Positions 41,308 to 49,744 of a stretch of 64,000 nt of DNA are shown here, one piece after another; position 1 is the first letter of the stretch; every line of letters starts with the position of its first letter. Source of the stretch: Modestobacter marinus. GTDB lineage: Bacteria > Actinomycetota > Actinomycetes > Mycobacteriales > Geodermatophilaceae. The position numbers were made by a program, and so were the translations under genes. The stretch spans positions 62,001 through 126,000 of the forward strand of contig NZ_JABGCH010000014.1 of the NCBI RefSeq assembly GCF_019799945.1, given 5' to 3'. A model generated the notes under the pieces. That model saw nothing but the letters and a program-made list of their open reading frames with translations, was not told the DNA's origin and ran no database searches.

Positions 41308-42375
41308 ATGGGCAGCAGCAAGGACGCCGTGGTGCTTGAGCTCGACGGCCACGAGGTGCGGGTGAGCAACCCGGAGAAGCCGTACTTCGCCGACAGGGGC
41401 ATCCGGAAGATCGACGTCGTCGAGTACTTCGTCGCCGTCGGGCCGGGCGTCCTGTTCGCGCTGCGGGACCGGCCGACGACGCTGGAGCGCTGGCCCGGCG
41501 GGGTCTTCGAGGGCGCCCGGCTCTCCACCCGGGTCGACAACACCGGCGACGCGTTCTACCAGAAGCGGGTCCCCAAGAACGCCCCCGAGTGGGTGCCGAC
41601 GGCGCACATCACCTTCCCCAGCGGGCGGACCGCCGACGAGATCGCGCCCGACTCGGTCGCCGTCGTCGCCTGGTGCGCCAACCTGGGAACGCTCACCTTC
41701 CACCCGTGGCCGGTGTCGAAGGGGGACGTCGAGCAGCCCGACCAGATCCGCATCGACCTGGACCCGCAGCCGGGCACCGACTTCTCCGACGCGGTCTGGG
41801 TCGCGCCGCACGTGCGGGAGCTGCTGCACGAGTACGGCATGGAGGGCTGGCCGAAGACGTCCGGCGGGCGCGGGGTGCACATCTACGTGCCGATCCAGCC
41901 GCGGTGGACCTTCCCGGAGGTGCGCCGGGCGGTGATCGCGTTCGGCCGGGAGCTGGAACGGCGCATCCCGGACCGCGTGACGATGAACTGGTGGAAGGAG
42001 GAGCGCGGCGAGAAGATCTTCATCGACTACAACCAGATGGCCCGGGACCGCACGATCGCCAGCGCCTACTCGATCCGGCCGAAGCCGCACGCCCCGGTCT
42101 CCGCGCCACTGGACTGGGACGAGCTGCCCGACGTCTCCCCCTTGGACTTCGACGTGCTCACCATGCCCGCCCGGTTCCGCCAGGTCGGGGACAAGCACGC
42201 CGGGCTGGCCGACCACGCCTTCGACATCACCCCGCTGGTGGAGCTCGCCGACCAGCAGGAGCGCGACCTCGGGCTCGGGGAGATGCCCTATCCCCCGGAC
42301 TACCCGAAGATGCCGGGCGAGCCGATGCGGGTGCAGCCCAGCCGCGCCAAGGCTCCCACCAGCAAAAATACCTGA
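41308..42375 (+). CDS. LigD-type polymerase (archaeo-eukaryotic primase) domain protein
   Basis: A 355-residue stand-alone polymerase of the LigD/PolDom type that fills gaps with ribonucleotides in non-homologous end joining. The catalytic Asp pair is in IRIDLDPQPGT (about residue 150), the SGGRGVHIYVPI motif at about 190, and FIDYNQMARDRTIASAYSIRP at about 240. CGGAG precedes the ATG. Its last 18 codons carry a 35-bp sequence that recurs exactly at 52336, and the ends beyond differ (TSKNT here, ASTNE there). The gene's 3' end therefore appears to be the integration site of the element to the right. Confidence 0.94.
   Translation: MGSSKDAVVLELDGHEVRVSNPEKPYFADRGIRKIDVVEYFVAVGPGVLFALRDRPTTLERWPGGVFEGARLSTRVDNTGDAFYQKRVPKNAPEWVPTAHITFPSGRTADEIAPDSVAVVAWCANLGTLTFHPWPVSKGDVEQPDQIRIDLDPQPGTDFSDAVWVAPHVRELLHEYGMEGWPKTSGGRGVHIYVPIQPRWTFPEVRRAVIAFGRELERRIPDRVTMNWWKEERGEKIFIDYNQMARDRTIASAYSIRPKPHAPVSAPLDWDELPDVSPLDFDVLTMPARFRQVGDKHAGLADHAFDITPLVELADQQERDLGLGEMPYPPDYPKMPGEPMRVQPSRAKAPTSKNT
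42322..42370. repeat. attL-like site in the ligD-type gene (core 42322-42356)
   Basis: The 35 bases 42322-42356 (beginning CCGATGCGGGTGCAGCC) recur without a mismatch at 52336-52370. Flanking bases on both sides match partly (AAGATGCC.GG.GA.). The core lies inside codons for PMRVQPSRAKA, and each copy is followed by a stop codon within 20 nt, so integration leaves an intact gene. Confidence 0.75.
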
Positions 42376-42418
42376 GTTAGGGGCGTCGGGAGACCTCGCG
42401 CAGCGCTCGTTCGACCGA

Positions 42419-42424
42419 TAATCT
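42419..42424 (+). promoter_or_regulatory. Predicted -10 box of the recombinase gene
   Basis: TAATCT, 6 nt before the GTG at 42431; GATAAT overlaps it. No ribosome site, so the recombinase is predicted leaderless. Confidence 0.5.
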
Positions 42425-42430
42425 CCCTCC

Positions 42431-43354
42431 GTGGCGGTGCGGCTGGAGGACCTTCTCGCGTCATTTCGTCGGCACCTGCGCGCGGCCAGCAAGGCACCCC
42501 GCACCATCGAGCTGTACAGCCAGAGCGTCCGCTACTTCAGCCGCTGGCTGGCCGAGCACGACCGCCCCGAGACCCTCAACGAGCTGACCCGGCACGCGAT
42601 CAGCGCCTGGCTGGCCGAGCTGGCGGAGAACTGCGAGCCCAGCACGGTGGCCACCCGACTGCGCGGCATGCGCCGGTTCTGCCGGTGGCTGGTCGTCGAG
42701 GGTGAGCTGGACACGGCGCCCACCGAGGGCATCGAGATCGCCACCGCCCCGGACAAGCCGGTGCCGATCCTCACCGACGCCGAGATCACCGCGCTGCTGA
42801 AGACGTGCGCGGTCGGCCGGGGTCGTCCGGGCACGTTCGCTCGCCCGATATTTCTCGGCCGTCGGGACGAGGTGATCCTGCGGCTGCTGCTGGACACCGG
42901 CGTCCGGGTGTCGGAGCTGTGCGGGCTCAAGCTCGAGGACGTCGACCTGGACCGCGAGGTCGCCTACGTCATCGGCAAGGGATCCCAGCCGCGGGCGGTG
43001 CCATTCGGCGCCCGGACCGGCCAGGCGATCGACCGCTACCTGCGGGTGCGCGCGCTGCACGCCCGGGCGAGTTCACCGAAGCTGCTGCTCGGGCTGCGCG
43101 GGGCGATGACCGTCGACGGCGTCCGCGAGGTGCTCGAGGTGCGCAGCCGGCAGGCGGGCGTCGACGGAGTGCATCCGCACCGGTTCCGGCACACCTTCGC
43201 CCACCGCTGGCTGGTCGGCGGCGGGCAGGAGCGGGACCTGATGATGCTGGCCGGCTGGCGCAGCGACGAGATGTTGTCCCGCTACGCCGCCTCCACCGCG
43301 GTCGAGCGGGCGCACGAGGCGCACCGCCGGCTGGCCCTGGGCGACCGGCTCTAA
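42431..43354 (+). CDS. Tyrosine recombinase/integrase
   Basis: A 307-residue tyrosine recombinase, the probable integrase of the element. An N-terminal SAM-like core-binding domain (about 5-90, [21 protein letters not shown]) precedes the catalytic domain with Arg159 (TGVRVSEL), Lys in GKGSQ (about 185), His250-Arg253 in HRFRH, Trp in LAGWRSD in place of the second His, and the nucleophile Tyr285 (LSRYA). Size is XerC/D-like, but location next to the att-like repeat and the absence of housekeeping xerC neighbours favour an element integrase. It ends tail to tail with a small gene, overlapping by 4 bases. Confidence 0.9.
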   Translation: MAVRLEDLLASFRRHLRAASKAPRTIELYSQSVRYFSRWLAEHDRPETLNELTRHAISAWLAELAENCEPSTVATRLRGMRRFCRWLVVEGELDTAPTEGIEIATAPDKPVPILTDAEITALLKTCAVGRGRPGTFARPIFLGRRDEVILRLLLDTGVRVSELCGLKLEDVDLDREVAYVIGKGSQPRAVPFGARTGQAIDRYLRVRALHARASSPKLLLGLRGAMTVDGVREVLEVRSRQAGVDGVHPHRFRHTFAHRWLVGGGQERDLMMLAGWRSDEMLSRYAASTAVERAHEAHRRLALGDRL

Positions 43355-43656
43355 CGGGGCCGACCGCGCTCGGTCGCCGACCGACGGGTCTTGGCCGAGG
43401 CGCGGGCCAACCGCAGCATGTGCGCGGTCATGAGCGCGTCCGCGCGCCGCGCCCGCTCGGCGGCGTCGAGAATCCCGTCGGGGTCGGCCTCCCGCTCGAA
43501 CCGGGCCCGCAGCCCGCGACGGGCCGGCTCGGTCGCCGCCGCCCGGTCCGGGGTGCGGGCCCAGCGCTCCGCGGCCGCGATGCGCGCGATCACGGCGCGG
43601 TCGCGGGCACGGCTGTCGCCGGATGCCGCCTTCGGCTCAGGGGCAGACTCGGTCAT
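43351..43656 (-). CDS. Small conserved-looking protein next to the integrase
   Basis: A 101-residue, Arg/Ala-rich, probably helical protein with the motif [29 protein letters not shown] recall similar small actinobacterial proteins with this RTPDR...FEREVDP pattern but no assigned function. CTCCGGAGGAGTC gives a strong ribosome site before the ATG. It overlaps the integrase stop by 4 bases in the opposite direction, so the two may be mutually antisense at their 3' ends. Confidence 0.75.
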   Translation of the reverse strand: MTESAPEPKAASGDSRARDRAVIARIAAAERWARTPDRAAATEPARRGLRARFEREADPDGILDAAERARRADALMTAHMLRLARASAKTRRSATERGRPR

Positions 43657-43749
43657 GACTCCTCCGGAGAGAGCAAGGGCCGCTGCCTCGGCCAGCGGCG
43701 GCTCATCTCCAGAAGGCGCCGAAACGGCCGAGTTGGTGACAGCCGCGCG

Positions 43750-43857
43750 GGGGTGACGTCGATGAGCAACCGATGAAGGCCCGGGGTGACACCGCTGGAA
43801 CACGCGACGCGTCCCGGGGTGACATCGTCCCTACCGGTCGCTGCGTCGAGGGGTGAC
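43750..43857 (+). repeat. Four GGGGTGAC boxes spaced about 33 bp
   Basis: GGGGTGAC starts at 43750, 43783, 43816 and 43850, giving spacings of 33, 33 and 34 bp, about three helical turns. The boxes extend to GGGGTGACAYC in three of four. The stretch lies upstream of the small gene and codes for nothing convincing. It resembles an iteron array or a multi-site operator. Confidence 0.65.
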
Positions 43858-43868
43858 ACCAGTGCAAG

Positions 43869-44585
43869 CCCCCTGGGAACGACGTCGCCTTCGATAGCGC
43901 GGCCGACGTCTTCGCCCGGACGGGTGGCTGCGCGGCCGCCGCCCCGTCAGGCCCTGCTACGCCCGCCCGAATTCAGGTTGCGAAACCAGTCGTCAAGCCT
44001 GCCCGAGCCAATACATCCTGCGATTTGATCTGGCGTAGTTGACCAACATTGACAAATGACGAGTTGTTGCTCTGAGCAGCACGTATGCCGCTGGTTGACG
44101 TTGGCCGCATCAGCTCGTCTCAGCACGTTTTCGATGAGTAAGCGATGCCTGTACGACACGATTAGTTGCGGGATCCCGCTTCGGTCGGCCCTCAGCTCGG
44201 CGCCGCCCCTCAGCCGGCTGCCCGGCAGGCGGACGTCGCCATCCGCACCGAACCGGGCCAGCGCCGACTCCACGGCCACCAACACCGCCGCGGGGGCGGG
44301 GACCGGCACCCCCTTCTCAAGGAGCGGGCCACTCCGCTCGTCCTCGGCTCGGCGGTCTCGACGGGGCGAGGTGGCCCGGCGTGGCAGACGGCCAGTCGTA
44401 AGGTGTCAACCTCCAGCCGCGCGGCGGTCAGCAAATCGGCGAAACGGTCGGCGCGTGCGCCGTGCGGTTGATTCCAGGTGGTGGGGGTCCGCCGTCCCTG
44501 TCCCCGGCCCCTGGTCGTCCTGCCGCTTCGCCCCGACGTCAGGGCGCTAATACTCGGTAGGTCAAGACATCGCCGCCGACCGCCG
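43869..44585. other. Gene-poor stretch, possibly decayed coding DNA
   Basis: No gene with a credible start, codon use and length is seen in these 717 bases. The minus strand holds two codon-biased pieces in different frames (about 44430-44310, ADRFADLLTAARLEVDTL, and about 44300-44170, VESALARFGADGDVRLPG) that could be parts of one broken gene. 43990-44170 is distinctly AT-richer than the window. A possible -10 (TAATAC) lies near 44549 ahead of the next gene. Confidence 0.4.
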
Positions 44586-44990
44586 ATGCAAGACGGGACC
44601 TTCCGTTACGTGGAGGCAGCGATCGGAGTAGCCGTGCAGCAGGTACATCGAGCGTGGAACTGGATCTCTGGGCTCCGGACCCGCTGGAAGGTCGCCCTCG
44701 TCATCCTGTACACGTACCTCGCCTTCATCGCTGGCTCGGGCCTCGCCGCCATGACCAACGGCGGCGGCACCCCCTCGGACGCCTACCTGGACGGGGTCAT
44801 CGCAGGCGGCAACGCCTGGTCCGACGCTGTTGCCGACTATGGGCGAAGCATCAGCGACGTGTCGGGGCAGTGCCTGCACGAGTACAACTACGTTCTGGGC
44901 ATGTTCGAGCAGACGGCTGACACCCAGACGGACTTTCTCGCTGGGTGCACAGTTGCGATCGAGAAGTTGAACCGCCCGGCGGACTCTTGA
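44586..44990 (+). CDS. Small single-pass membrane protein
   Basis: A 134-residue protein of unknown function. Residues about 38-58 (VALVILYTYLAFIAGSGLAAM) form one membrane segment behind a basic stretch (RTRWK), so the N-terminus is probably inside and the roughly 75-residue acidic C-terminus outside. That part has two Cys (GQCLHEYN, LAGCTVAIEK) that could bond. A GTG at 44634 behind CGGAG is an alternative start and would remove 16 residues. It lies 62 bases before the GHKL-ATPase gene in the same direction, so the two likely form an operon. Confidence 0.65.
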   Translation: MQDGTFRYVEAAIGVAVQQVHRAWNWISGLRTRWKVALVILYTYLAFIAGSGLAAMTNGGGTPSDAYLDGVIAGGNAWSDAVADYGRSISDVSGQCLHEYNYVLGMFEQTADTQTDFLAGCTVAIEKLNRPADS

Positions 44991-45052
44991 TCCGCGATCG
45001 AGGCGTGGCGAACGGGGCCCACCTGCCGAGTGCGTCGACGTCAGGAGAGGGT

Positions 45053-46297
45053 GTGCCCGTACCAGCGCCCCCGGCCGCAAAACCAACCCTAAAAATGACC
45101 AAGCTGGCCGGCCATCCCGAGGTCGTGGCGGTAGCGGTCTTCCTGAAGCAGGCACGCGAGCGAGGGCATGCCGCCGTCGAGATCGACTTGACGGGAGTTG
45201 AGGGCGGCACCTACGCGAACGCCATTGTCCCCCTTGCAGCCCTGGTGGAGCAGCACAAAGAGCTTGGCCTGCAAGTGACTGTCAAGGTTGCTACTGATTC
45301 CTTCCTCAACCACGCGCGAGTTCGCAGTCCCCTGCTTGCGACAAGAGAAAACCTCTCGGCCGCAACGAACCGTCTGAGCCTGGTCTGGGCGTACACCGAG
45401 GATCTCGCCGTCCATCTCTGCAACTCGCTCGTCGAAGACTTCAGCAGGCAGGTCCAGTTCAGCCCTGGCGTACTACAGACGCTCAATTGGAGTCTCTATG
45501 AGGTGCTAGATAATGTCTTCCAGCACAGCCACGTCGAGCAAGGCTTTGTGATGGCCTCCGTCACCAAGCAGCGACCACGCTTGAGCGTCTGCGTCGCCGA
45601 CACGGGAATTGGCATCCACCGATCGTTCATCCGAGGTGGCGTGCATCGACCCCGAACGGGAGTGGACGCAATTACCCTAGCCCTCCAGGAGGGCGTCAGT
45701 AGCACAGGAGACAAGCGAGGCAATGGCCTCTACGGGTTGAAGGCGGCCGTCGAGGAGAACCGAGGCAGTTTGCGTCTTATCTCCGGTCGCTCGGGTCTTG
45801 AGATGACCGACAAGCGGGTAACCACACTGAACCTCGGGTCAGGAATCATTGCGGACGACGATCATTTCGGAACCGTCGTCGATTGGCAAGTACGGACGGA
45901 TCAAGCTGTGGACATCTCGAAGGTCCTGGCAGGGCGTGCGGTTCATAGCCGCCTCGAGTCATTCGAATCTGACGAAGGTTTCCATATCATCAAGCTGGCG
46001 GAGCATGCGCACGGCACCGGCTCCCGCAAAGCTGCGACTGAGTTGCGCAACTGGCTGGTTAACGTGCTCAACGAGGGTGCACCTGTACTGTACCTAGACT
46101 TCGAGGGAGTCAATGTCGTATCAAGCAGCTTCGCCGACGAGACGATCGGCAAGCTTGCGGAGACGTTCGGTCCAATCGAGTTTGCTCGACGGATCCGGCT
46201 CGTTCACATGTCCGAAACGATTGAGCGGCTCCTCGATCGGGCGATCTCTATCCGCCTGGCCAATCTTTACGCCGCGCCCCAGGCGCAAAAGCGCTAA
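45053..46297 (+). CDS. STAS-like / GHKL ATPase / DUF4325-like three-part protein
   Basis: A 414-residue cytoplasmic protein. An N-terminal STAS-like region (about 15-95, VEIDLTGVEGGTYANAIVPLAALVEQ) precedes a GHKL (histidine-kinase-type) ATP-binding domain with N-box Glu150/Asn154 (SLYEVLDNVFQHSH), G1 box Asp183 (VADTGIGI) and G2 box at 223 (GNGLYGLKAA). A C-terminal STAS-like DUF4325-type domain follows (about 345-400, YLDFEGVNVVSSSFADETIGKLAE). No His phospho-acceptor domain or receiver is present, so it is not a normal sensor kinase; it may act as a conformational switch. GTG chosen behind AGGAGAG. Codon use is AT-richer than the host. Function unknown. Confidence 0.85.
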   Translation: MPVPAPPAAKPTLKMTKLAGHPEVVAVAVFLKQARERGHAAVEIDLTGVEGGTYANAIVPLAALVEQHKELGLQVTVKVATDSFLNHARVRSPLLATRENLSAATNRLSLVWAYTEDLAVHLCNSLVEDFSRQVQFSPGVLQTLNWSLYEVLDNVFQHSHVEQGFVMASVTKQRPRLSVCVADTGIGIHRSFIRGGVHRPRTGVDAITLALQEGVSSTGDKRGNGLYGLKAAVEENRGSLRLISGRSGLEMTDKRVTTLNLGSGIIADDDHFGTVVDWQVRTDQAVDISKVLAGRAVHSRLESFESDEGFHIIKLAEHAHGTGSRKAATELRNWLVNVLNEGAPVLYLDFEGVNVVSSSFADETIGKLAETFGPIEFARRIRLVHMSETIERLLDRAISIRLANLYAAPQAQKR

Positions 46298-46377
46298 CTC
46301 CCGACCCTGGCCATAACTTCGAGGGGTCGACGAGCGGCGCGTCCGCATCACCAAAGCGCAGGGCGGCGAAGTGCTGA

Positions 46378-46614
46378 ATTGTCCTGAGCGCCGAATGGCA
46401 CCGGAACACCGGCATCGACCTCGACCGCCTCCGCGAGAAGCGGGAGCAGGAGCAGGACCCGGCCGACTACTCGCTGGACGACCGGCACGCCACTTTGATA
46501 GCCATGCGGCAGATTCCAACGTACAAATCGCACTGGTGGCCCGTACTCTGCTGGTACGACTGGCTTCGCTTCGGCAGGGCTCCAGGCACCGATTCAGCAC
46601 AACCTGCCGAGTAG
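46378..46614 (+). pseudogene. 5'-truncated coding remnant
   Basis: A 78-codon open stretch ending in TAG reads SAEWHRNTGIDLDRLREKRE, then a Trp/Tyr-rich end (HWWPVLCWYDWLRFG). It looks like real protein but an in-frame stop at 46375-46377 removes the start; only ATT or CTG codons follow. I read it as the 3' remnant of an element gene of unknown function. The rest of 46298-46746 is non-coding and includes a GGGGTGATATCG box at 46674. Confidence 0.45.
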
Positions 46615-46746
46615 TGCTTCAAGTCCCCCCTCGGACACTCCCTCACCCCGGTGTTCCTGCAGGTCAGGAGCCCGGGGTGATATCGTTTCGGAGCCGGGAA
46701 GGGCCTCGTGATACCACTTTGATACTTCGCGGCCCTGGCGCTGTTC

Positions 46747-47950
46747 TCAGCCGTCGAGCAGTGCGGCGAACCGGTCGGCCGCCTGCCGGCCCATGCCGGG
46801 GTGCACGTGCTGGTAGACGGTGAGGGTGATGGTCGCGCTGGCGTGGCCGAGCCGTTCAGAGACGACCTTGACCGGCTCGCCGGCCGCCAGCAGCAGCGTG
46901 GCGTGGGTGTGCCGCAAGTGGTGCAGCCGGATCACCGGCAACAGCTCCTCCCCCAGAGCCCTGCGGGCCTGCAGCTGGTACTCGACGAACAGCCGGTAGA
47001 ACCGCTCGGGGTGCCGGTGACTGCCGACGAGAGTGCCGAGCACCAGGGCGGTGTCACGGACGAGGTCCAGTGCCACCGATCCGCGGACAGCGCGGTAGGC
47101 GCGCAGGGCGGCGACCGTGCCGGCGTCGAGGTCCACGACCCGGGACTGGCCGGTCTTCGTCACGCCCTCGACCAGCTGCTCGCCCTTCCCCTTGTCCTTG
47201 ACCACGCCGACGCTGCGGCGGACGGCAACCCGTCCGGCGTCCAGGTCGACGTCGCGCCACCGCAGTGCGAGCGCCTCGCCGCGGCGCATCCCCGTGTAAG
47301 CCAGCAGCCGCCAGGCCATGGCCATGTCGGAGTCGTGCTCATCTGCCCACCGGAGGAAGCGGGCGAGCTCCGGTGCCGTCCAGGCGTGCATCTCCGGCGG
47401 CCGGGCCTGCGACGGGCTGGGCGGGGTCGACCGGTCGGTGGGGTTGACGGCGAGCCGGCCGTGCTTGACCGCGTCGGCGAGTGCTGACCGCAGGATCGTG
47501 TAGACGTAACGCACCGTGCGGGGTGACAGTCCGCCGTGCCCGTCAGCCCGGCCCGATGCCTCCAGCGTGCGCATCCAGGCGTCGACGGCGGTGCCCGGTC
47601 AGCCGGTCCATCGGTACGGCACCCAGGCAGGGCGCGAGGTGCAGACGCACGTTCTTGCGGTAGCTGGCCAGCGTTGCGGGGGCCAGCCGCTGCCCGTCGA
47701 GCCACTCGGTGAGGTAGGCCGCCAGGGGCTGCTTCGACGGATGGCCCCAGTCGCCGGTCTCCGTCCTGCGGCTCTTCGCGCGCAGCGCGGCGGCGGCCTC
47801 GCGCCTGGTCCTGAAGCCGCGCTTGCAGACGACGCGTTTGTTTCCGTCCTCCTGCAGCACCGATTACTTGATCAGGAACCGCGGCCCTGCTTTCGTCTGG
47901 TACTCGCTGATCCCACCCTCGCCGGCCTGCCGGCGCTTCGTCGTGCCCAT
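46747..47950 (-). pseudogene. Phage-type tyrosine integrase, broken by a stop and a frameshift
   Basis: Starts at ATG 47950 (GAGAGG upstream) with MGTTKRRQAGEGGISEYQTK. Codon 29 is TAA (47864-47866), and the homology continues after it in the same frame (VLQEDGNKRVVCKRGFRTRREA). At 47594-47596 an extra C (GGGC for GGC on the coding strand) shifts the frame; the catalytic domain continues to 46747. The domain itself looks intact: Arg in TGMRRGEAL, HHLRHTHATLLL, LGHASATITLTVYQH with Tyr. Two independent lesions make a pseudogene far likelier than sequencing error. It was the integrase of an older element. Confidence 0.85.
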
Positions 47951-48851
47951 CCGCACACCTCTCCTCGGTCGGGAGCTGAGGGGAAGGCGACTGGTGGCGC
48001 GGCGAGCGCTGGTCCGTTCTCAGCTCATCCGACCGAGCCAAGTACTGGCTGCTTGACCCGCCGTGGCGGCCGGGTCATGTCGTGAGCGAAGCCATTCTGC
48101 GGGCGAAGCGCGGGCTCCGTAGCGGTGGGCGGGGTCGCGTACGGGTGGACCGGGTTAGCCCGGGGCGGCGGAAACACCCTGAGACCCGGGCGGCGACCGT
48201 CTGAGCGGACGGCCGCCGAGGACGCCATGGGCTGGTGCCACGGCAGCTCGTAGGTCGAGCAACGGACCCTCCGGCGTCCGCCCAGCGGGTCGGCATGCAG
48301 CCCTGCACGCAGGCATGCCGCGGCGTAGATGGCGTACTGGATCCTTCGGTGGCCGGTGCGACCGTCGAGTGCACTGACGAGTGGCGTTCCGTCAGGCTCT
48401 CGTACTCCAGCCGCTCATGGCCAGGTCGACAGGCGAGCCCAAGGGCAAGAGCGGTCACCTCGAGCCGCGCGACGGCCGGCGCGAAGGAGCCCCGGATGTC
48501 GCATGGCAAGACGGCGGTCATGGCTCGCACACGCCGTCACTGTCGGCGAGACCGGGCAAGATCGACGACGTAGGCGTGTGCCGCGCAGGACGTCGGCACT
48601 TCCACCTCGTCGCTTGTCCACGCCCCGGATCGTCTCGCGAAGGGGCTGTACACGGAGCTGCCCGCCATCAACCACGCACCATGCGACGAGCGGACGGTCG
48701 CGTCCCGCCACGGCGCCATCGCCGCCGCTACGGAGCAGCGGCCTTGGCGACCGATCGAGGTAAGACATCATGACCCACACACCTAATGCATCCAGGGACC
48801 CCGCAAATCGTGGTGACGGGTACATGAACGTCACCTCGGACGCTCGGAGGC
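47951..48851. other. Gene-poor stretch inside the element
   Basis: About 900 bases with no convincing gene. Short frames on both strands lack ribosome sites and show no family pattern or consistent codon bias. It is probably decayed DNA left from earlier insertions. Confidence 0.5.
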
Positions 48852-49352
48852 ATGGGCAGCAAGGGCAGCAGTGAGTACCGCGCTCGGCAGCGTGACCGTG
48901 ATCGTCGACGCCGTCAGCAGCAGGAGCGATCCCTCGCGCGGCAGGCGCCGTCGCTGGACCGTGCACCGGAGGGGGACGGCTCGCACAGTTGGGCTCGGCG
49001 GGCGGCGGCTACGACGTGCGGGTGGTGCCACGGGCCGATCACCCCAGCATCGCGGGGGCCGATTTCGAAGTGGTGCTCGGCGACCTGCCGGCACCGGGCC
49101 TGGGAGCAGGCCCGGGCCGCCGCATGCGGACGAAGCGCTGTCGAGATTGTCGAACGGGTGGTCACAGTCCCGGCGACGGCGCCGAGGACAGCTGCGCGGC
49201 CTCGGCAGCTTGCCCGGGTGGAGCTCCTTCGCGAGCTCGCCGCCCAGGTCGAGCAGGGCAGGGTCTACGACCGGCACCTGATCGCGATCGCCGCGACTCT
49301 GGACGACGTCGTGCGCGTGGTGCAGCAACGAACCCGGCGTCGCTTTCGGTAG
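48852..49352 (+). CDS. Cys4 zinc-finger-like small protein
   Basis: A 166-residue protein of unknown function. A very basic N-terminus (RARQRDRDRRRRQQQ) is followed by a probable zinc ribbon CGWCHGPITPASRGP...WCSATCRHRAWEQ (CxxC-x15-CxxxC, about residues 56-80) like those of small regulators carried on actinobacterial mobile elements. A helical C-terminus ([34 protein letters not shown]) follows. CGGAGG is only one base from the ATG, so the start is uncertain. Probably a DNA-binding accessory protein. Confidence 0.65.
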   Translation: MGSKGSSEYRARQRDRDRRRRQQQERSLARQAPSLDRAPEGDGSHSWARRAAATTCGWCHGPITPASRGPISKWCSATCRHRAWEQARAAACGRSAVEIVERVVTVPATAPRTAARPRQLARVELLRELAAQVEQGRVYDRHLIAIAATLDDVVRVVQQRTRRRFR

Positions 49353-49380
49353 GAACGTCGCCCGGTCCTGCGGTGACACA

Positions 49381-49433
49381 GGGGTGACGTGGCGGACCGC
49401 GACTCACCAGTATTGTCGCCCCGTTGTCACCCC
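49381..49433. promoter_or_regulatory. Inverted GGGGTGAC pair upstream of the excisionase-like gene
   Basis: GGGGTGAC at 49381-49388 faces GTCACCCC at 49426-49433, the same box as in the 43750-43857 array. It may be an operator for the small HTH gene or the primase-helicase. Confidence 0.35.
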
Positions 49434-49522
49434 ATCCCGGCTGTCGCCAATCGAGTCGGCTCGACGCCTTCTGAGAGTGCCGGACTCGTATCCGTCCCCA
49501 TCGCCGTCTCACCACGAGAAAC

Positions 49523-49651
49523 TTGCTGACCACCCAGGAGGTCGCCGAGCGCCTCGGCACCAGCCCCTCCACCGTCCGATGTTGGCGCCACTCCGGCAGC
49601 GGACCCGCCGACATCCGCGTTCTCTACGACCAGGCCAAGTGCGAACGCTGA
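49523..49651 (+). CDS. Short excisionase-like HTH protein
   Basis: A 42-residue frame from TTG 49523 reads LTTQEVAERLGTSPSTVRCW, the helix-turn-helix of MerR-type excisionases, then RHSGSGPADIRVLYDQAKCER and a stop. Typical proteins of this type continue for 15-25 more residues (VLYDRAEVERWL...), and after the TGA the same frame reads WHTKV, so this gene may be shortened by a late nonsense change. It could still be a recombination directionality factor for the element. The start codon lacks a ribosome site. Confidence 0.5.
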   Translation: MLTTQEVAERLGTSPSTVRCWRHSGSGPADIRVLYDQAKCER

Positions 49652-49744
49652 TGGCACACCAAAGTGACCGCTGCCGGCCGGTGAGCGCTCCAGGACTAAT
49701 GGCGGTTCTGCGCAGTGATCGCAAATCGTCGCTTTCGCGACATC

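Noticed and set aside
42431-43354. Recombinase as the housekeeping XerC or XerD
   Set aside because: Size fits, but it lies beside an att-like repeat at the edge of a foreign segment and has no chromosomal xer neighbours.
43750-43857. CRISPR array
   Set aside because: Only 8-11 bases recur and the regular 33-bp period lacks repeat-length units.
48235-48773. Plus-strand frames in the gene-poor part of the element
   Set aside because: Starts lack ribosome sites, compositions are low-complexity Arg/Ser/Pro and no family pattern is visible.
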